The notes under the pieces: model-generated
Told to the model about the DNA's origin: nothing
Database searches by the model: none
What the model saw: only the letters and a program-made list of their open reading frames with translations
Program-made: the position numbers and the translations under genes
Source: Edaphochlamys debaryana
Taxonomy: Eukaryota; Chlorophyta; Chlorophyceae; Chlamydomonadales
DNA: 64,000 bases
Direction of reading: 5' to 3'
Assembly: GCA_016858145.1 (NCBI GenBank)
Contig: JAEHOE010000044.1
Span: 746,501-810,500, forward strand
In this document: positions 35,236-46,863 of the stretch, piece after piece
How the letters are laid out: the number at the start of each line of letters is the position of its first letter
How positions within the stretch are numbered: position 1 is the stretch's first letter

Positions 35236-35400
35236 AATTTATACCTCCCTGGGTGGTATAGCCAAGATTGTTGAAGTGGGTGCACAGGGGGTCGGCGTCG
35301 CACGCCGCCTTGGCGGGGGCCAGGCCGCCGCTGTCCCAAGCGCCGCCGCTGCCGCCGACCCAGTTGCTGGCCGCATACGCGATGTAGCCGGGATAGGAAG
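35236..35400 (-). pseudogene. Lectin-gene exon fragment, inverted copy
   Basis: Minus-strand duplicate of 26543-26703 in the right arm (YPGYIAYAASNWVGG...CDADPLCTHFNNLGY). It has no upstream lectin exons on its strand, because the homology ends at 35534, so it is an orphan fragment produced by the inverted duplication. Confidence 0.6.
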
Positions 35401-35545
35401 GGGCAAGGGGCGGGCAGCATGCGCGTGAGACGGGATGGAAAGGTGAGGCTGAGGTCTGGGAAAGGGGTGACCTCACAGAGCGGCCATGCAAGGTAGGCGG
35501 ATCAAGGCCTCTGGCAGCCGTGCGTCAGGCGTGCAGTCCATAGCT

Positions 35546-35590
35546 CCTTAAGGGACGGGTTGTGTGCGGTCAGCCGCATTACTGGGCCAT
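35546..35590 (-). repeat. Third, short copy of a putative element end
   Basis: About 42 bases, reading on the minus strand GGCCCAGTAATGCGGCTG...CCCGTCCCTTAAG, repeat the sequence at 35195-35237 and its mirror at 26703-26745. Flanking bases differ on both sides: AAAAT before it and GAGCTATGGACT after it here, against AAATT and ATAAGTCGACTA in the arm. The segment thus appears as a unit with defined edges. Confidence 0.7.
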
Positions 35591-37085
35591 TTTCTTACTG
35601 CACCCAGGGCGCCGTGTCCGGGTACACGCAGGTCGGCGAAAGCTTGAGGGGGGGGTCCTTTCAGGGTTGCAGGCCACCGGCGTGCCTGCGGAGCAGCGGC
35701 ACTTGTTTCGCTGTCTGAGACCTACCTGCACGCACTTGTCTTCGTTGCCGACGCTCACACTGCGCCCTCACGCGGAACGCCAGGGGACGCAGCCCCTGGG
35801 CCCTGGCAGACGCACCACGCGGGCAACTCGTGCACAAGCTGTTCACATGTACGCCGCCTCCTTCTCTGCGGCGTCACGGGGTAACAAACGCTGCTGGCTA
35901 TAAACGGGATGCCGGGGACCAGGGCAGCAAGGGCCACGACGCAGACAGGGGACTGACGGGGGTGTCGGGGACAGTCGGGGAATAGCGGAGCACTATCGAT
36001 CGATTGAGAGAGACATCCAGAGCTTGAGGGGTTACCGTGGCTTCCGTTAATTTGATCACTAGGGGCGTCCTATGCATTGATTGAGGTAGTGTTTCTGGCA
36101 AGCGCGGGTGCAGGCGAGTCTGGTCCCCGTCGGACTCTCAGTGGACCCCGCCGGGCCCCAGTACGGGTGGCCGGGTGGGGCGATGTTGCTGCTGCTTTTT
36201 CGCCCCTGCCCTGGCAAACCGCTGGCACGCTCTGCATTTTGCACAGCTCACAAAGGAACAGCTCGCACAGCAGAACCTCACTGTGGGAGCAAACAAAGCT
36301 GCACCTCCACTTCACTCCAGACCTCTGCACCAGGGAACTGCAAGGACACCTGTGCTCTCTTCATGTCTCTTACTCATATTACATACAGCAGCTAGCGCGG
36401 CCAGCGCGCCATTGCCAGCTCCCAGTTAGGCGCAAGCTCGCCGTCTTGCGCAGCCAGCACAGTGTTCAAGCCAAAAGATAGTCTCAGCTGCTGCTGTCGC
36501 TGGGGTTCATCGGATGTGCTATCGATGCAAGCGCGCTGCATGATGCCGTCTGCGCGCTGCCGTGAGGAGGAAAGCGACGAGGCCGGGCTCCATAAGGTTA
36601 TCATTAAGGCAATGCTGAGCGTGTGTGACCTGCTTCCCACGCACCACGCACCAGCGTCTCGTCGGGCGCCATCCCGGCGGGTCGGGGAATACCCTGGCGC
36701 CCGGACGCTCCGCCGGAGGCGCGCTTCTCCAGCCCCTGGCTACCTTCAACCAGGATCATCAAGACGTCAACGGAGGGTCGAGGAAGATGGGACGCTAGGG
36801 GGCCGCGCACGTGCAACGCCGCGGTGTGGAGCTCCCTCCCTGCCTCTCCCTGAGAGGTGGGCAGGGCAGGCTACACAGGGAGGGCAGGAGATGGGGGCAG
36901 GGGGTGCCGGGGCAGAGGGGCAACGAGGGTGACAACCCGTGGGAGGACGGGGGGTGTCGAGACACGCGGGGGGGAATGCGGCATCCCCGCAACCCCTGGC
37001 CTCGGGCTGCTCTTCACAGCATGAACCTTGCGCCTGCGACCACAGACTCCGCTGCAGCTGTCTGTCGTTCTGCCTCGCACCTCAG
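35591..37085. other. Intergenic, no recognised gene
   Basis: No recognisable domain. The minus strand near 35600-35690 reads a short Cys/Pro-containing stretch ending PDTAPWVQ directly before the repeat at 35590, possibly another lectin-gene remnant. The region may also hold the 5' end of the plus-strand gene that follows. Confidence 0.5.
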
Positions 37086-40000
37086 GCGGCTCCGGAAGCT
37101 CAAGTCCCTCGCACGCCCGCGTATCGCCCTGCTGCGCCGCAGCCGCTGCTGCTGCAGCTGCTGGATCTGCTGCTGCAAGGGGGACAGGCGCCTGCGCTCG
37201 CGCTGGTGAGCGGTGCGGGCTGCTCGGCGAAGCCGTCTGGGCCCTTCCGAGCTCGGGGCCTCTCGCTGACTGGGGCTTGTGCTTTGAGGGTTTCAGCGGG
37301 CAGCAGAGCGCACGCCGCCGTCTGCCGCGACCCGGCCTGCGAACCTAAGCTCAGCTCCCCCCGCCCACTCAAACCCGACCCAGGCGAGCGGTGGCCTCGC
37401 TGAACCGCAAGAGGTGCCTATAGCGATGGGTCTTGCGCCCAGGAGGATGTCAAGGTCCTGACCTCCCGCTCGCCCCCGGCCCCCTGTCGCCTACCCGCAG
37501 GACCGACGAGTGCTTGACGCCAGGGCCCCCATCTCCCTTTCCCAAGGCCGTCATCCAAGACGTTCTGAGGGGATCCAGCAGGTGGGGCCGGCCATGAGCT
37601 ACGGAGCCAGCGGTCAGGAAAGGACGTAGGGGGTGGGGTGGAATGGTGGGTAGGGGGACATGGACTCGACCCCCGACCGACCCACATGAGTGCAACCTCC
37701 TTCGACCCCCAGACCGGTCCATCAAAATGCCGCTGCCCGCTGCCCAACCCGACCCCCAGAGCACCGAGGGAGCGCAACCGGCTGGGGTGAGCTGGTGACG
37801 GGTGCAGGCGTAAAGGGCATAAGGGGCTGGTGGCCGCGAGGAGCGTTGCAGCATTGCAGCGCGCTGTCTGGGAAGGGTAGGGCCGGGAGCTCGGTTTGGA
37901 GCTCAACCTGGGCGGAGCAATGGCTGCGTGTGGTGCGCTGATGTGGGTCGGGGGTTTCGTGCTTGCCTTGGTGCTGCGCACATTGCCCATGCTGCGCCGC
38001 TTTCCGAAGGTCTTCAGCCGTCAAACCCCATCATGCTGGTCCAACCTCTTTGCATCCGCGCCCTTCATCATCCCTTCTTCACCCCCACCAGGATCCTACG
38101 CCTCCCCGCATGGAGCCGGCCGCCGAGACGGCCAACGGCCCTTCACCAGCCCAGGTGAGCGCCGTCTCCGCGCGAATCAGTTGGTTGGGAATGGATCTTG
38201 CCAGGCCTGCTGCATCGCATCTCTGCGCGCTGACGCGGGTGCCCACAAGGGGGCGTGGTCCTCGTTGATGCCTTCTTGCACTGCCGAAGTGTTACACACC
38301 CCTCCTCTCCCTCCTGGCCCACCCCAGGTCACCCAAGCCCATGGCGATGGGCCCCGCGGCGCCTCCGAGAACGACCCCGGCGCCGGCCCCGGCCCTGGCA
38401 GTGCCCCCGGCCCCGACAAGCGCAACGGCAACGGCAATGCTACCGGTGAACGCAACCGTCCAACGGTGCGTTGGTGTGCAAGGGATGGGTGGGACCCAAG
38501 GGATGGGTGGGACCCAGGATGGGGGCGCAGGGCGGCGAGGGTCTGCCCGTCCGTGCAGGATGGAAACACCATCCTTGCCGCGCCACACCTCTCCCACCCT
38601 ACGCTTCATAGGATTTGGCCACGCGGGCAGCGAGCGTGACGATCCACACCTGCGTGGACATGGCGCTGCTGCGGGAGCTGGGGGAGCTGCAGGACGAGGC
38701 AGCGGTACAGGCGCGCATCGAGGAACTGCTGGTGCGTGCCCCTGTGGGCTGGCTTGGGTCATGGGGCCAAGTGGCGGCAAGCGCAGATGGACGGCTGTGG
38801 GTGTGTAGCTGTGTGGAGGGAGGAGACTTCCGTAGTTCCGTTACAGTTCACATGAGCAAGACTTTCGCGCCGCACCATACTGATGCAGGGCGCTTTCGCC
38901 TCGCAGGTGGGGAGGGAGGAGTGCGTCCTGGCGCGGATCCGGACCCTCCTGCGGCAGGAGCTCCGGGCGCTAGTTCCGCCGCGCGGTCAGCAGCGGAGCG
39001 CCGAGGACCACACGCATGCTTACCTGGTTAGTTCGGGGCTGCATCTCTTGATCTGGGTTCGCGACCTGCATCTCATCCTCGTACTTCGACTGAAGATCCA
39101 AGTCCTGCTACAGGTGCTCCCACCTCCCTCTTCTCCCCACCCTCGCAGGTCGTGGTGGAGGCTGCGGCACCGTCTGCGGGGGCGGCGGCGCCTGGCGGCT
39201 CGGGGGCGCGGCAGCATGAGCAGCAGGTGGGGGCCCCAGCATTGCCGTGGGCTCAGGCGTTGCTGGGATGGAGACGCATCGGCGCTCAACCCTCGGCCGT
39301 GCTGGTGGGGATAGAAAACGGAACATACGCCCCCGCCTCTACCTACACGCATCCCCCTTGCCATTCCCGACCCCAGGACCCGGCACCGCCCCACATGCCG
39401 CCCCCCGCTCCGCACACCGCCGCCCAGACCGCTGAGGGGGAGGCACCGGCCGAGGTGGGCTGGGCTTGGGGTGTGGCGGGGCTTTCAGGCTGGGGCAAGA
39501 GGGCCTTCAGGGAGGCGGCGCTGGTGGGCGCAAGCCCTAGCCCTAGATAGTACCTGTGACGAGATGGGGGTCCGTGTGGCGGTACAACAGCCGAGCTCAT
39601 GTCGTACAATGTCGTACAGGCAGGTACTGCTGCAGCGCACCCTAGAACATGCCCAACGTTGATGCTTCTGTGACTCGTGCGACTGCCGAGGCCCTGTCTT
39701 CCCCTGCCTCTACCCTCCCCTTCCCTGCAGAGGCCCCGGCGGCTGCAGCTGGGCCCGCGGCGCACGGCGCGGCAGCAGAGCAGGTACGGCGGGGCACGGG
39801 GAAGGGGGGCTGAGGTGGAGGTCCGGTGATGACGGAGCTGAGGGGCTTTGGGTCCATGCGTTGTCGCACAGTTGCCCGGCGCCCCGACCGGTATCCCATC
39901 AGCCTGCCGCGAATCACCAACTTGCCCCGCCCATTCCCCTAGGGCGGTGCGCCTCACATCCCGCTGCCTGCTGCCGCGGAGACTGCCGAGGGGGCGCAAG

Positions 40001-42605
40001 CGGATGAGGTGAGTGGGTCTGCCGTCCAGCGCGCTGCAAAGTTGTGTGCAGGATGCGTGTAGGTCCCTCCTGTATGGGCATGTTGCTTGACCTTGGCTAC
40101 GTGTGCAGGATTCGTATGTTTCCCAGCGTTCCTCCCAGCCCCTCCCCCCCGCTTTCTGCCTCGCCGAACAACCCTCAGGCAGTGCAGCCGCCGGCCCGGC
40201 GGGCGCTTCGGGCAAGGCGAACTGCAGCCCTGCCAGATTCGATGCCGGCGGCTGAGGTGAAGACTTGGTGTAATGGAAGTGGTTTGCTGACCAGGCCGGG
40301 GGCCACGGATGCTACCAGGGCTGGGGTCGGTTCTCACGCGTGAGGGCCTGGAGCGAACGCCTCAACGATACAGGATTGGCTCTATTGTCTGGTCGCTGTC
40401 CCTGATGCCTGTTCCCTACTGCACAACCCACGCCATCCACCCACCCACCCGCACAGGCCCCCGCGTCTGGCGCTGCAGCTGCCGGCCCAAGCCAGGTGGG
40501 TCGGGGATAGGAGGCAAGGAGGGCTTTGTGGACCAAAGCCGTTAGAGGGCCTTTCCCGCTGACTGCCACTACGCTTTCCTTAGCTGCCCGTGCGGCGCCG
40601 CGGTGCACACCTGCTGCTGACCTCAAGCCCCTCCGCCTGCGGCGCTTGCCCTCGCAGCCCCACACGGCCGCCGCCGCCACCCTGCGCAGCGCTGAGGGGC
40701 CCGCCCCCTCCGCTGCGGGGCTGCAGCAGGAGCAGGGGCAGGGGCAGGCGGGCCCCTCGCAAGATGCGGCGGCGGCGGCGCCAGCCGCGCGAGACCCGGT
40801 GAGGGAGCAAGGGCGGAAAGGGGGATGAGGGTGAGGTGCAGTGCAGAGCATGCAAGTGGCGACGGAGCTCGCCGGACGGAGGAGCGGGGCCTGCACGCGG
40901 GTCGACACGTGGGGTGTTGGCCTTGTTACCCGGTGCTCGTTCTGGGCGGCGGCCGTTTGGCCGTTTGTGGGCGGTGGCCTATGGTCACTCTTACAACTTA
41001 GGGCGGACCAGTGGCCAAGGAAGCTGCACATGGACACTTTGTAGCCATGAGAAGCTCACGCCTCTTCCGTGACTCTTGTCGCCATGTTGGGCACCGCGCA
41101 GAGACTCATCCCGGAGGCGGGGTGCGAGGACACGGTGAGCTCGACTGGTTAAGTGTCGGGGGCAAGGCGCTGAGTGACACCTTTGGACCGGGTGTCGTGG
41201 GGGTCACTGCCGCCCGCTGCGAGCGCTCGACTCCAGCAGCCCCTGATACCTTTGCGCCGCTGATCTTGCATTGTCCTCATTGATCCTCGCTCCCCCAGGC
41301 GCCCTTCGAGGCGTGGCGCAAGTCGAGGGCGCCAGAGCTCTTCACGGCCGTGTTCGAGCCCACGGAATGCGTCAAGGATGCGCCGACCGAGCCGGATGCG
41401 CCGCCCAAGAGGTCCCAGAGGGCGGTCAACTTCCAGAGGGTCGTGGTGAGCGTCATGGGCGGGAGGCCCTGCCTCGCAACAGGGCTTCTTGTGAGCGTCG
41501 AGAGGGCGCGGCCCTACCTCACTGAAGAGAATGGGATGGGTTCTGTCCTGGTCCGGCAACGCCCGCACGGCGACCCCGCAGCGCATGAGGGCTGTCATTT
41601 GCTTACTCCGTCGGTTTCCTAAGACATCTAGAACATTCAACAACATGTAGAACGTCCTCCTTCTCCTCCTGTCAGGAGCGCTACGGCCGGATGGTGGTGC
41701 TGGAGCTGCTGCGCAAGCGCTCCGGCCAGGCGCTGCCGTGTGGCGTGATGGCGGTCTGCAGCGGCGCGATCCTGCTGGCGCAGACGGTCGTGCTGGCGGC
41801 CCGCGCCCGTGGCCGCCAGAAAGGCCGCCGCGCCAACGAAAACTGCGCCATGCTGGTCGGGGAGCTGCCCCCCTTCAAAGAACTCGTGCTGGCGCTGGTG
41901 GAGGTCGTCCTGGCGGTGGCGCCCGAGCCCGACGGCGTGCAGGCGGCGGCGCTGGCAGCCGTCGGGGCCGACCGCCTCACCGCGCCGCCGGCCGTCGAGC
42001 CGGCGTGGGTGCCGTCGCTGGACGAGCTGGTGGAGGCGGCGGTGGCGCTGGGCTGGTCCCGCCCGTGGGCCGAGGAGAAGATGGCGGCGCTGCTGCGGCT
42101 GGCGGACAGCTGGCTGGTGTACCTGCTGTGGAAGGGAAAGGATAGCCAGCCCGCCGTGGGAGTGTGGGGCGCGGCCAGGGGCGCGGGCCCGCTGGCGTGG
42201 GCGCTCGTGCTGGCCTGACTGGCAATGGCGGTCCGCAGGGAGAGGGACTGCAAGGACCCGGGCCTGCGCACGGTCTGGCCGCTGGGCGGGGGCCCCGCCG
42301 CCGCCCCCGCCGCGGCCGCTGCCGGGCCCGCCGCCGCGGCTGCTGCTGCCGGCCCTGGCCCCTCCACCGGCCCCGCCGCCGCTACCGCCGGCCCGGGTCG
42401 CGCCACGGGGCAGGGCCGGGCGCGCGCAGCGGATGCGGAGAACGGCCCGGCCGCTGCTGCCGCTGCTACGCCGCGGCAGGCCCAGGCCGCTGGAGCTCAG
42501 GAGGGCAAAGAGGAGGGCGAAGAGGAGGAGAGCGAGGGATATGAGATGTACGAGATGGAGAGGGAGACCTTCACGATCTCCGATAGCAGCAGCGATGAGG
42601 GGTGA
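37086..42605 (+). CDS. Unrecognised Ala/Pro-rich protein of symmetric exons
   Basis: Exon chain: 37086-37205, 37501-37581, 38092-38154, 38328-38465, 38612-38731, 38889-39026, 39149-39226, 39377-39454, 39733-39783, 39943-40008, 40179-40256, 40457-40495 (or 40499), 40584-40798, 41299-41445, 41676-42163, 42239-42605. The helical, most gene-like parts are DLATRAASVTIHTCVDMALL (38612 on), APFEAWRKSRAPELFTAVF (41299 on) and the 160-residue segment starting ERYGRMVVLELLRKRSGQ (41676 on). The C-terminus is acidic and ends TFTISDSSSDEG. Short exons between encode Ala/Pro/Glu linkers, several ending AE or DE. I recognise no family. The first exon is not identified; an alternative start is ATG 37727 with exon 37727-37786. 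The 40495/40584 junction fits only with a weak donor at 40500. Confidence 0.6.
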
Positions 42606-42866
42606 GGCGCAGGGCTGAACTGTCTCCGCCAGTCGGGCCGGCCCCTCTGAAGCTTGGGAGCAGTGCCTGGGTCTGGTCTCTGGTGGGGCCAGGGAGGTGA
42701 AGCATTCGGGCTACTGGCTGGGGCCTGAGGGAGCGGGGAGCATATGAAGGGCCTGAGGGAGTGGGGAGTGGGGAGACGGATTGACAGTGCAGGATACATG
42801 GGTGTGGTGAGGCCGCTCCCGGACGCAACGCTCTGCCGCGGAAGGGCCTGCGCGCTGCGCGCAAGG

Positions 42867-42931
42867 TACTGATGCGGCGTGCTCCGATGGAGGGCGGGGC
42901 GTCGATGCATGCTTGATCCACAAGCGGCTGC
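42867..42931 (+). repeat. 65-bp direct repeat, copy 1
   Basis: TACTGATGCGGCGTGCTCCG through CAAGCGGCTGC; differs from copy 2 at 43506-43570 by about three bases. Confidence 0.85.
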
Positions 42932-43505
42932 TGCTTGACTTGCGAAGCACCGAGGGCGCTTGCTGAGTGCACATGAGGAGGATGCGGGACTGCGGGAGGG
43001 GACCTAGCCCTATGGTGCGTGCAGAGTCCTCAGTGCGTGGGGCCTGTACAAGTTTGGGGACGACGGCCTGACGGCGCACTGTGGTGGTGTAGGGCGCACG
43101 GGCCTGGGAATACGTGCTGCCAGAGGAAAGCGTTGTGTGTGTATAGCTGTGCCTTGTGCGTGAGGCTGTCAAGACGTTCCTTTGACCCTGTCACGCCATA
43201 ACCGCTGGCTGAGAACGACATGGGAGGCCCAAGACGAGGGGGTGAGCCTCAAGCGTTGCGGTAGCACTGCATGAGTGTGCCCGCGACAAGGGGCCGAGGG
43301 TTTGTACTGCATCAGTACCTTCCAGCGACAGAGCGACGCGGGGGCGTTGGCGGCTGGATGCAACGGCATGTGGCCTCTGTTCTCCTCCCACACGCGCATA
43401 CCCCAGCTCCTTGCTCCCTCCCCACAGCAACGGCAGCAAACGTTTGAGGGTTAGCATTGCATGAATACTTGACAGCGACTGAGCGACGCGGGGGGCATTG
43501 GCGGC

Positions 43506-43570
43506 TACTGATGTGGCGTGCTCCGATGAAGGGCGGGGCGTCGATGCATGCTTGACCCACAAGCGGCTGC
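43506..43570 (+). repeat. 65-bp direct repeat, copy 2
   Basis: TACTGATGTGGCGTGCTCCG through CAAGCGGCTGC, partner of 42867-42931, ending about 150 bp before the next start codon. Confidence 0.85.
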
Positions 43571-43718
43571 GACACACCGAGCGCTCACTTACGATGCCTC
43601 ACTCTCATTAAGCCTAGGCTCCCCTGTTAGCCTGGGTTCCCGCCAAAAGACAATTTCACGATTTCACTTGTGCTCGGGCGCCACTGATCAGGGTCTTAGC
43701 CAATCACCCTGCTCCCAA

Positions 43719-45540
43719 ATGAACGTTCAACACCAGACCTGGCTCACGGGCAATGACGGTGACACCTCACGCACTTGGCTGCCCGACATTGTCGACCGCA
43801 TCGGCAGCTGCCTTCCCGATAATGAGGTGGCGTGCACGCTGCGGCTGGTCCAGCGGGCCACGGCGCAGCAGTTCGCGGAGCACACCGTGGTGGACCCCTC
43901 GCAGCCCGTCCCCCGCTGGTGCTTCGCCGCCGAGTGCCTGCGCGTGTGCCGGTGCCTGACCCTCAAGAAGCGGAGTGAGCTGCTTTGCCTGACAGCTGCC
44001 AGCGGGGACGTGGCGAACCTGGAGGTGGCGCTGGCGGAGGCGGGGCTCCCGCTCACTCTGGACGTCTGGGTCTCCGAAGAGGCTTACTACGTACCGCTCG
44101 GCCCCGTCCTCCTCGAGGCTGCGGCCGGGGCTGGCCGGCTGGCCACGTGCCAGTGGCTGGTGGGCTTAGGGGGCACCGACTGGGACGCTGAGACTGTCAC
44201 ATGGGCTGGGAAAGCGGCCGCAGCCGGGGGTCACGAGGAGGTGGTTGACTGGTGCCTGGAGGCAGGGGCCTGCGCTCAGGAGGTCGCCTGCGCCGCCCTG
44301 CGCAAGGGCCACGAGGAGCTGGCGTGGAGGCTGATGGAGGGGCATGGCCCCGATATTAGCCGCTGGATGGTGAGCAAGCTTATAGGGGCGGCGGCGGAGG
44401 GCTGCAGCCTGGTGGGTCTGCAGCGGGCGTGGGAGCGCCTGCACCCCTCCGGGACGGGGGATTCTGAGTTGGATACCTGGATCGGCACGGATTGCCTACA
44501 GGGAGCTGTCCGCAGCCTGACCCCCGACTGGGAGGACAAGTGCGCCTTCCTGCTCGCAAGGGGCTGCAGAGTGGAGGTGGATTATTGGTTATTAAACATG
44601 TGCGCAGAGTCCCTGTCCGGCAGCGCTGCGGTGGAGCGGATCAAGTGGCTCCGGGCGCGGGGCAGCACGTTGAGGTCTGACGTTCTGGGAATCGCAGCGA
44701 AAAGTGGCGACTTCGTGCTCGTGTCGTACCTCCTGCGCCAGGGGCTTGGGCCCACCCCTTGGGTTATGGGGGCCGCTGCCCGCGCCGGGGACCGTGCTGT
44801 TGTGGCGCTGCAATTGCTGGCGGTGGCGGATGGCGAGCCCCCACTGAGGCGTGTCACTCTGGCACACGACGTAGCTGAGTCGGGCTCCGTGGCCGGGCTG
44901 TCGTGGCTGGCGGAGGCCTACAGGGTAGAGGCCATCGGCGGTTTCACCTCAGAGCTCTTCCACCAGGCGTGTCGCACGGGCAACGTGGAGCTCATGGCCT
45001 GGCTGCTGGCGCGCGGCTGTGAGGCGGACGGAGGCGCGTGGGAGGCGACGGCCCAGTCTGGTTGCGAGGCGGCCCTGGAGTGGCTGGCGCAGAGGGACTG
45101 CCCTAAGCCGGTGAGATTGGAGCGGTCCGGGAGGGGCCTTGCTGGCAGCAGCTCTAGGCGTCCCCTCCCTTGGCGCCTCCCGACCCTTGGTGCGTGCCCG
45201 GCTCCCAACGCAGGCTGCCGATGGCCCCTACCTGCACGCGGCGCAGCATGGCGACCTGCGGACGATGGCAGTGCTGCGCCGCCTGGGGGTCTCCTTCGGC
45301 CCCGACGGGGGACAGGCGCTCTTCACGAGCCTCGCTTCCGGGCGCAGGCAGGTTGAGGATCAGGAGGACATGGTTCTTACTGACGACCCCGTGCGGGTCC
45401 TCGCCTGGCTGCTGGCCAGCGGCTGCAGCGTCGACTGGGACGAAGCAGTGCGGGCGGCCGAGCAGAGCATGCATAGCGCGTCAGATGCGGAGAGCAAGGG
45501 GCCCGCGGAGGTACTGGAGTGGCTCGCAGGGCAGCGCTGA
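43719..45540 (+). CDS. F-box-like/ankyrin-like repeat protein
   Basis: Two exons, 43719-45110 and 45214-45540, phase 0, 572 residues. The N-terminus has an F-box-like helix pair (WLPDIVDRIGSCLPDNEV then LRLVQRATAQQF). About fifteen ankyrin-like helical repeats follow, with recurring CxWLxxxG, AAxxGHxEVVDWCLE and AWLLARGCE patterns and the typical LTAASGDVANLEVALAEAG. This matches a large protein family of volvocine algae that is usually annotated as ankyrin-repeat proteins. By analogy with F-box proteins it might recruit substrates to an SCF ubiquitin ligase, but that is inference. I chose ATG 43719 because the F-box-like segment begins 20 residues later; the frame is open upstream. The intron lies after CPKP, the position also used in the cluster at 46864-51566. 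Confidence 0.82.
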
Positions 45541-46863
45541 CGGCCCCCGCCCCGAGAAGGGCGTGCCTCCTAAGGGGTTGTGGCGGCGGCTCAGCGCTGC
45601 CTCCTTGGGCTGTGCGTGGGCCTGCTGAGCCATCGCCCCTAGCACTAGCTGCAGGACCTCACAGCGAGGGCAGATTGGCTTGGCCGCCGGAAGGCCAGTA
45701 GGCACCCAACCAGGCGGCGTGGTGCGGGGGGCCCGAGCCTGCAGCTTGCGTTCTGTATGGCTGCCGAGCCTGCAGCATGCATGGCTGCTAGGCGGGCTTC
45801 CGTTCTTAAGTGCCTCATGGACGGGATGGCTGGCACGCAGCTGTTTTGACTTGCGGTTTGTTGGTCCTTGGTTGGACGTTGGGTGTGCAGGGCGCGGTGT
45901 ACGGTTAGGGATACTTGCGTTCAGGCGTAGGGAATGGGCGCATGCAAGGCTCCAGCGGCCAAGATGAGGTGTGGAGATGTGCCATGCGGACTGGGGCGCA
46001 AGAACCATCGCGGTTGAGGGTCTCTTTGAGGTTGCCATGTGTGTTGACTGTTGAGGCTCGCAGCACACCGGTCACACTGGATGCAAGGGCATGTGGCCGC
46101 CCGGTCCGCGCATCACCGACTACATCTTCTCCGCGTACCGCTCCGTGTAGTGCTAGATAGCCTTGTTGCTTGTGTGCTGCGCGGGGCTATTACCGCAACC
46201 CCCGGTCCTGGCTTCTTCCCCACAGCAACGTCAGCAAACCGTCACGGTGCATCTCACAACCACATAAATGCCCCCTAGCTCACAGCCCTGCCGTACCTGC
46301 ACCATCCCGCACTTCACCCCACCGTCCAATGGCGCTCAATGCCTCACAGATCGTATCCAGCAGCAAGACCCGAGACATGTGCAGGCAGCGGTCAAGGGCC
46401 CGAACCCTGCTACATGGTACCAATGCCCCACCATAGCCACAAGTATGACAGGATTCCATAGCCCCTCCAAACCTAATCCCTCCCCCTGATACCTGCTCGT
46501 GCCCTTCCGGCAACGGCTCAAACTCCCCGCTATTGCATTATCCGCGCCTAGCTAAGCCCTCGCCGTTGACACGCCCACCGGTTGTCTTCTTCCTTCCAGC
46601 ATATCGTCCAGTCCCACTGAGGCAGCTCAGGAAGGCGCTATGATGTCCACTAACCGAATGCTTACCAGCCCTACTCGAGACCAAGAGCGTCCGCGCACAT
46701 CAGTCCGCCCCAAGGGTCTGGAAACCCCTTGGTTCAACCAAGGTGCTGGAGTCACGCCGTCCACAAAGTCAAGGACTCATGCGCGTTAATCCTTGCGCAC
46801 CATCCCCCAAACCGCGGCCTCCTCCCTTATGCGGTTTGCGGCGCTCGGCCTCCCTACTTTGCC
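45541..46863. other. Intergenic between convergent F-box/ankyrin genes
   Basis: About 1.3 kb between two converging stop codons. Nothing recognisable beyond presumed 3' UTRs; no clear TGTAA signal was found for either gene. Confidence 0.55.

Larger units (their letters stand above)
31548..35534 (-). repeat. Right arm of large inverted repeat
   Basis: Reverse-complement partner of 26404-30376. Outer boundary: homology stops at GCGTGC (35530-35534), next to CTATGGACT on the minus strand. Inner units around 31855-32220 differ from their positional partners in the left arm (29720-30060), as expected after unequal exchange or gene conversion within the array. The lectin exon copy is at about 35236-35400, minus strand. 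Confidence 0.9.
42606..43718. other. Intergenic with 65-bp direct repeats
   Basis: No coding domain seen. It contains a 65-bp direct repeat (42867-42931 and 43506-43570) and a second weaker pair around AGCGACGCGGGGG (about 43328 and 43478). The right part is the 5' region of the F-box/ankyrin gene starting at 43719. Confidence 0.6.

Noticed and set aside
26404..35534. Interpretation of the palindrome as a single transposon with 4-kb terminal inverted repeats
   Set aside because: Both outer ends contain the same lectin-gene exon, which would not be carried in opposite orientation on both sides of a simple insertion, and no matching target-site duplication was seen at 26403/35535.
37727..37786. 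Candidate first exon with ATG 37727 (MPLPAAQPDPQ)
   Set aside because: It fits in phase to the exon at 38092, but the upstream phase-0 exons 37086-37205 and 37501-37581 also join 38092 directly; kept only as an alternative start.
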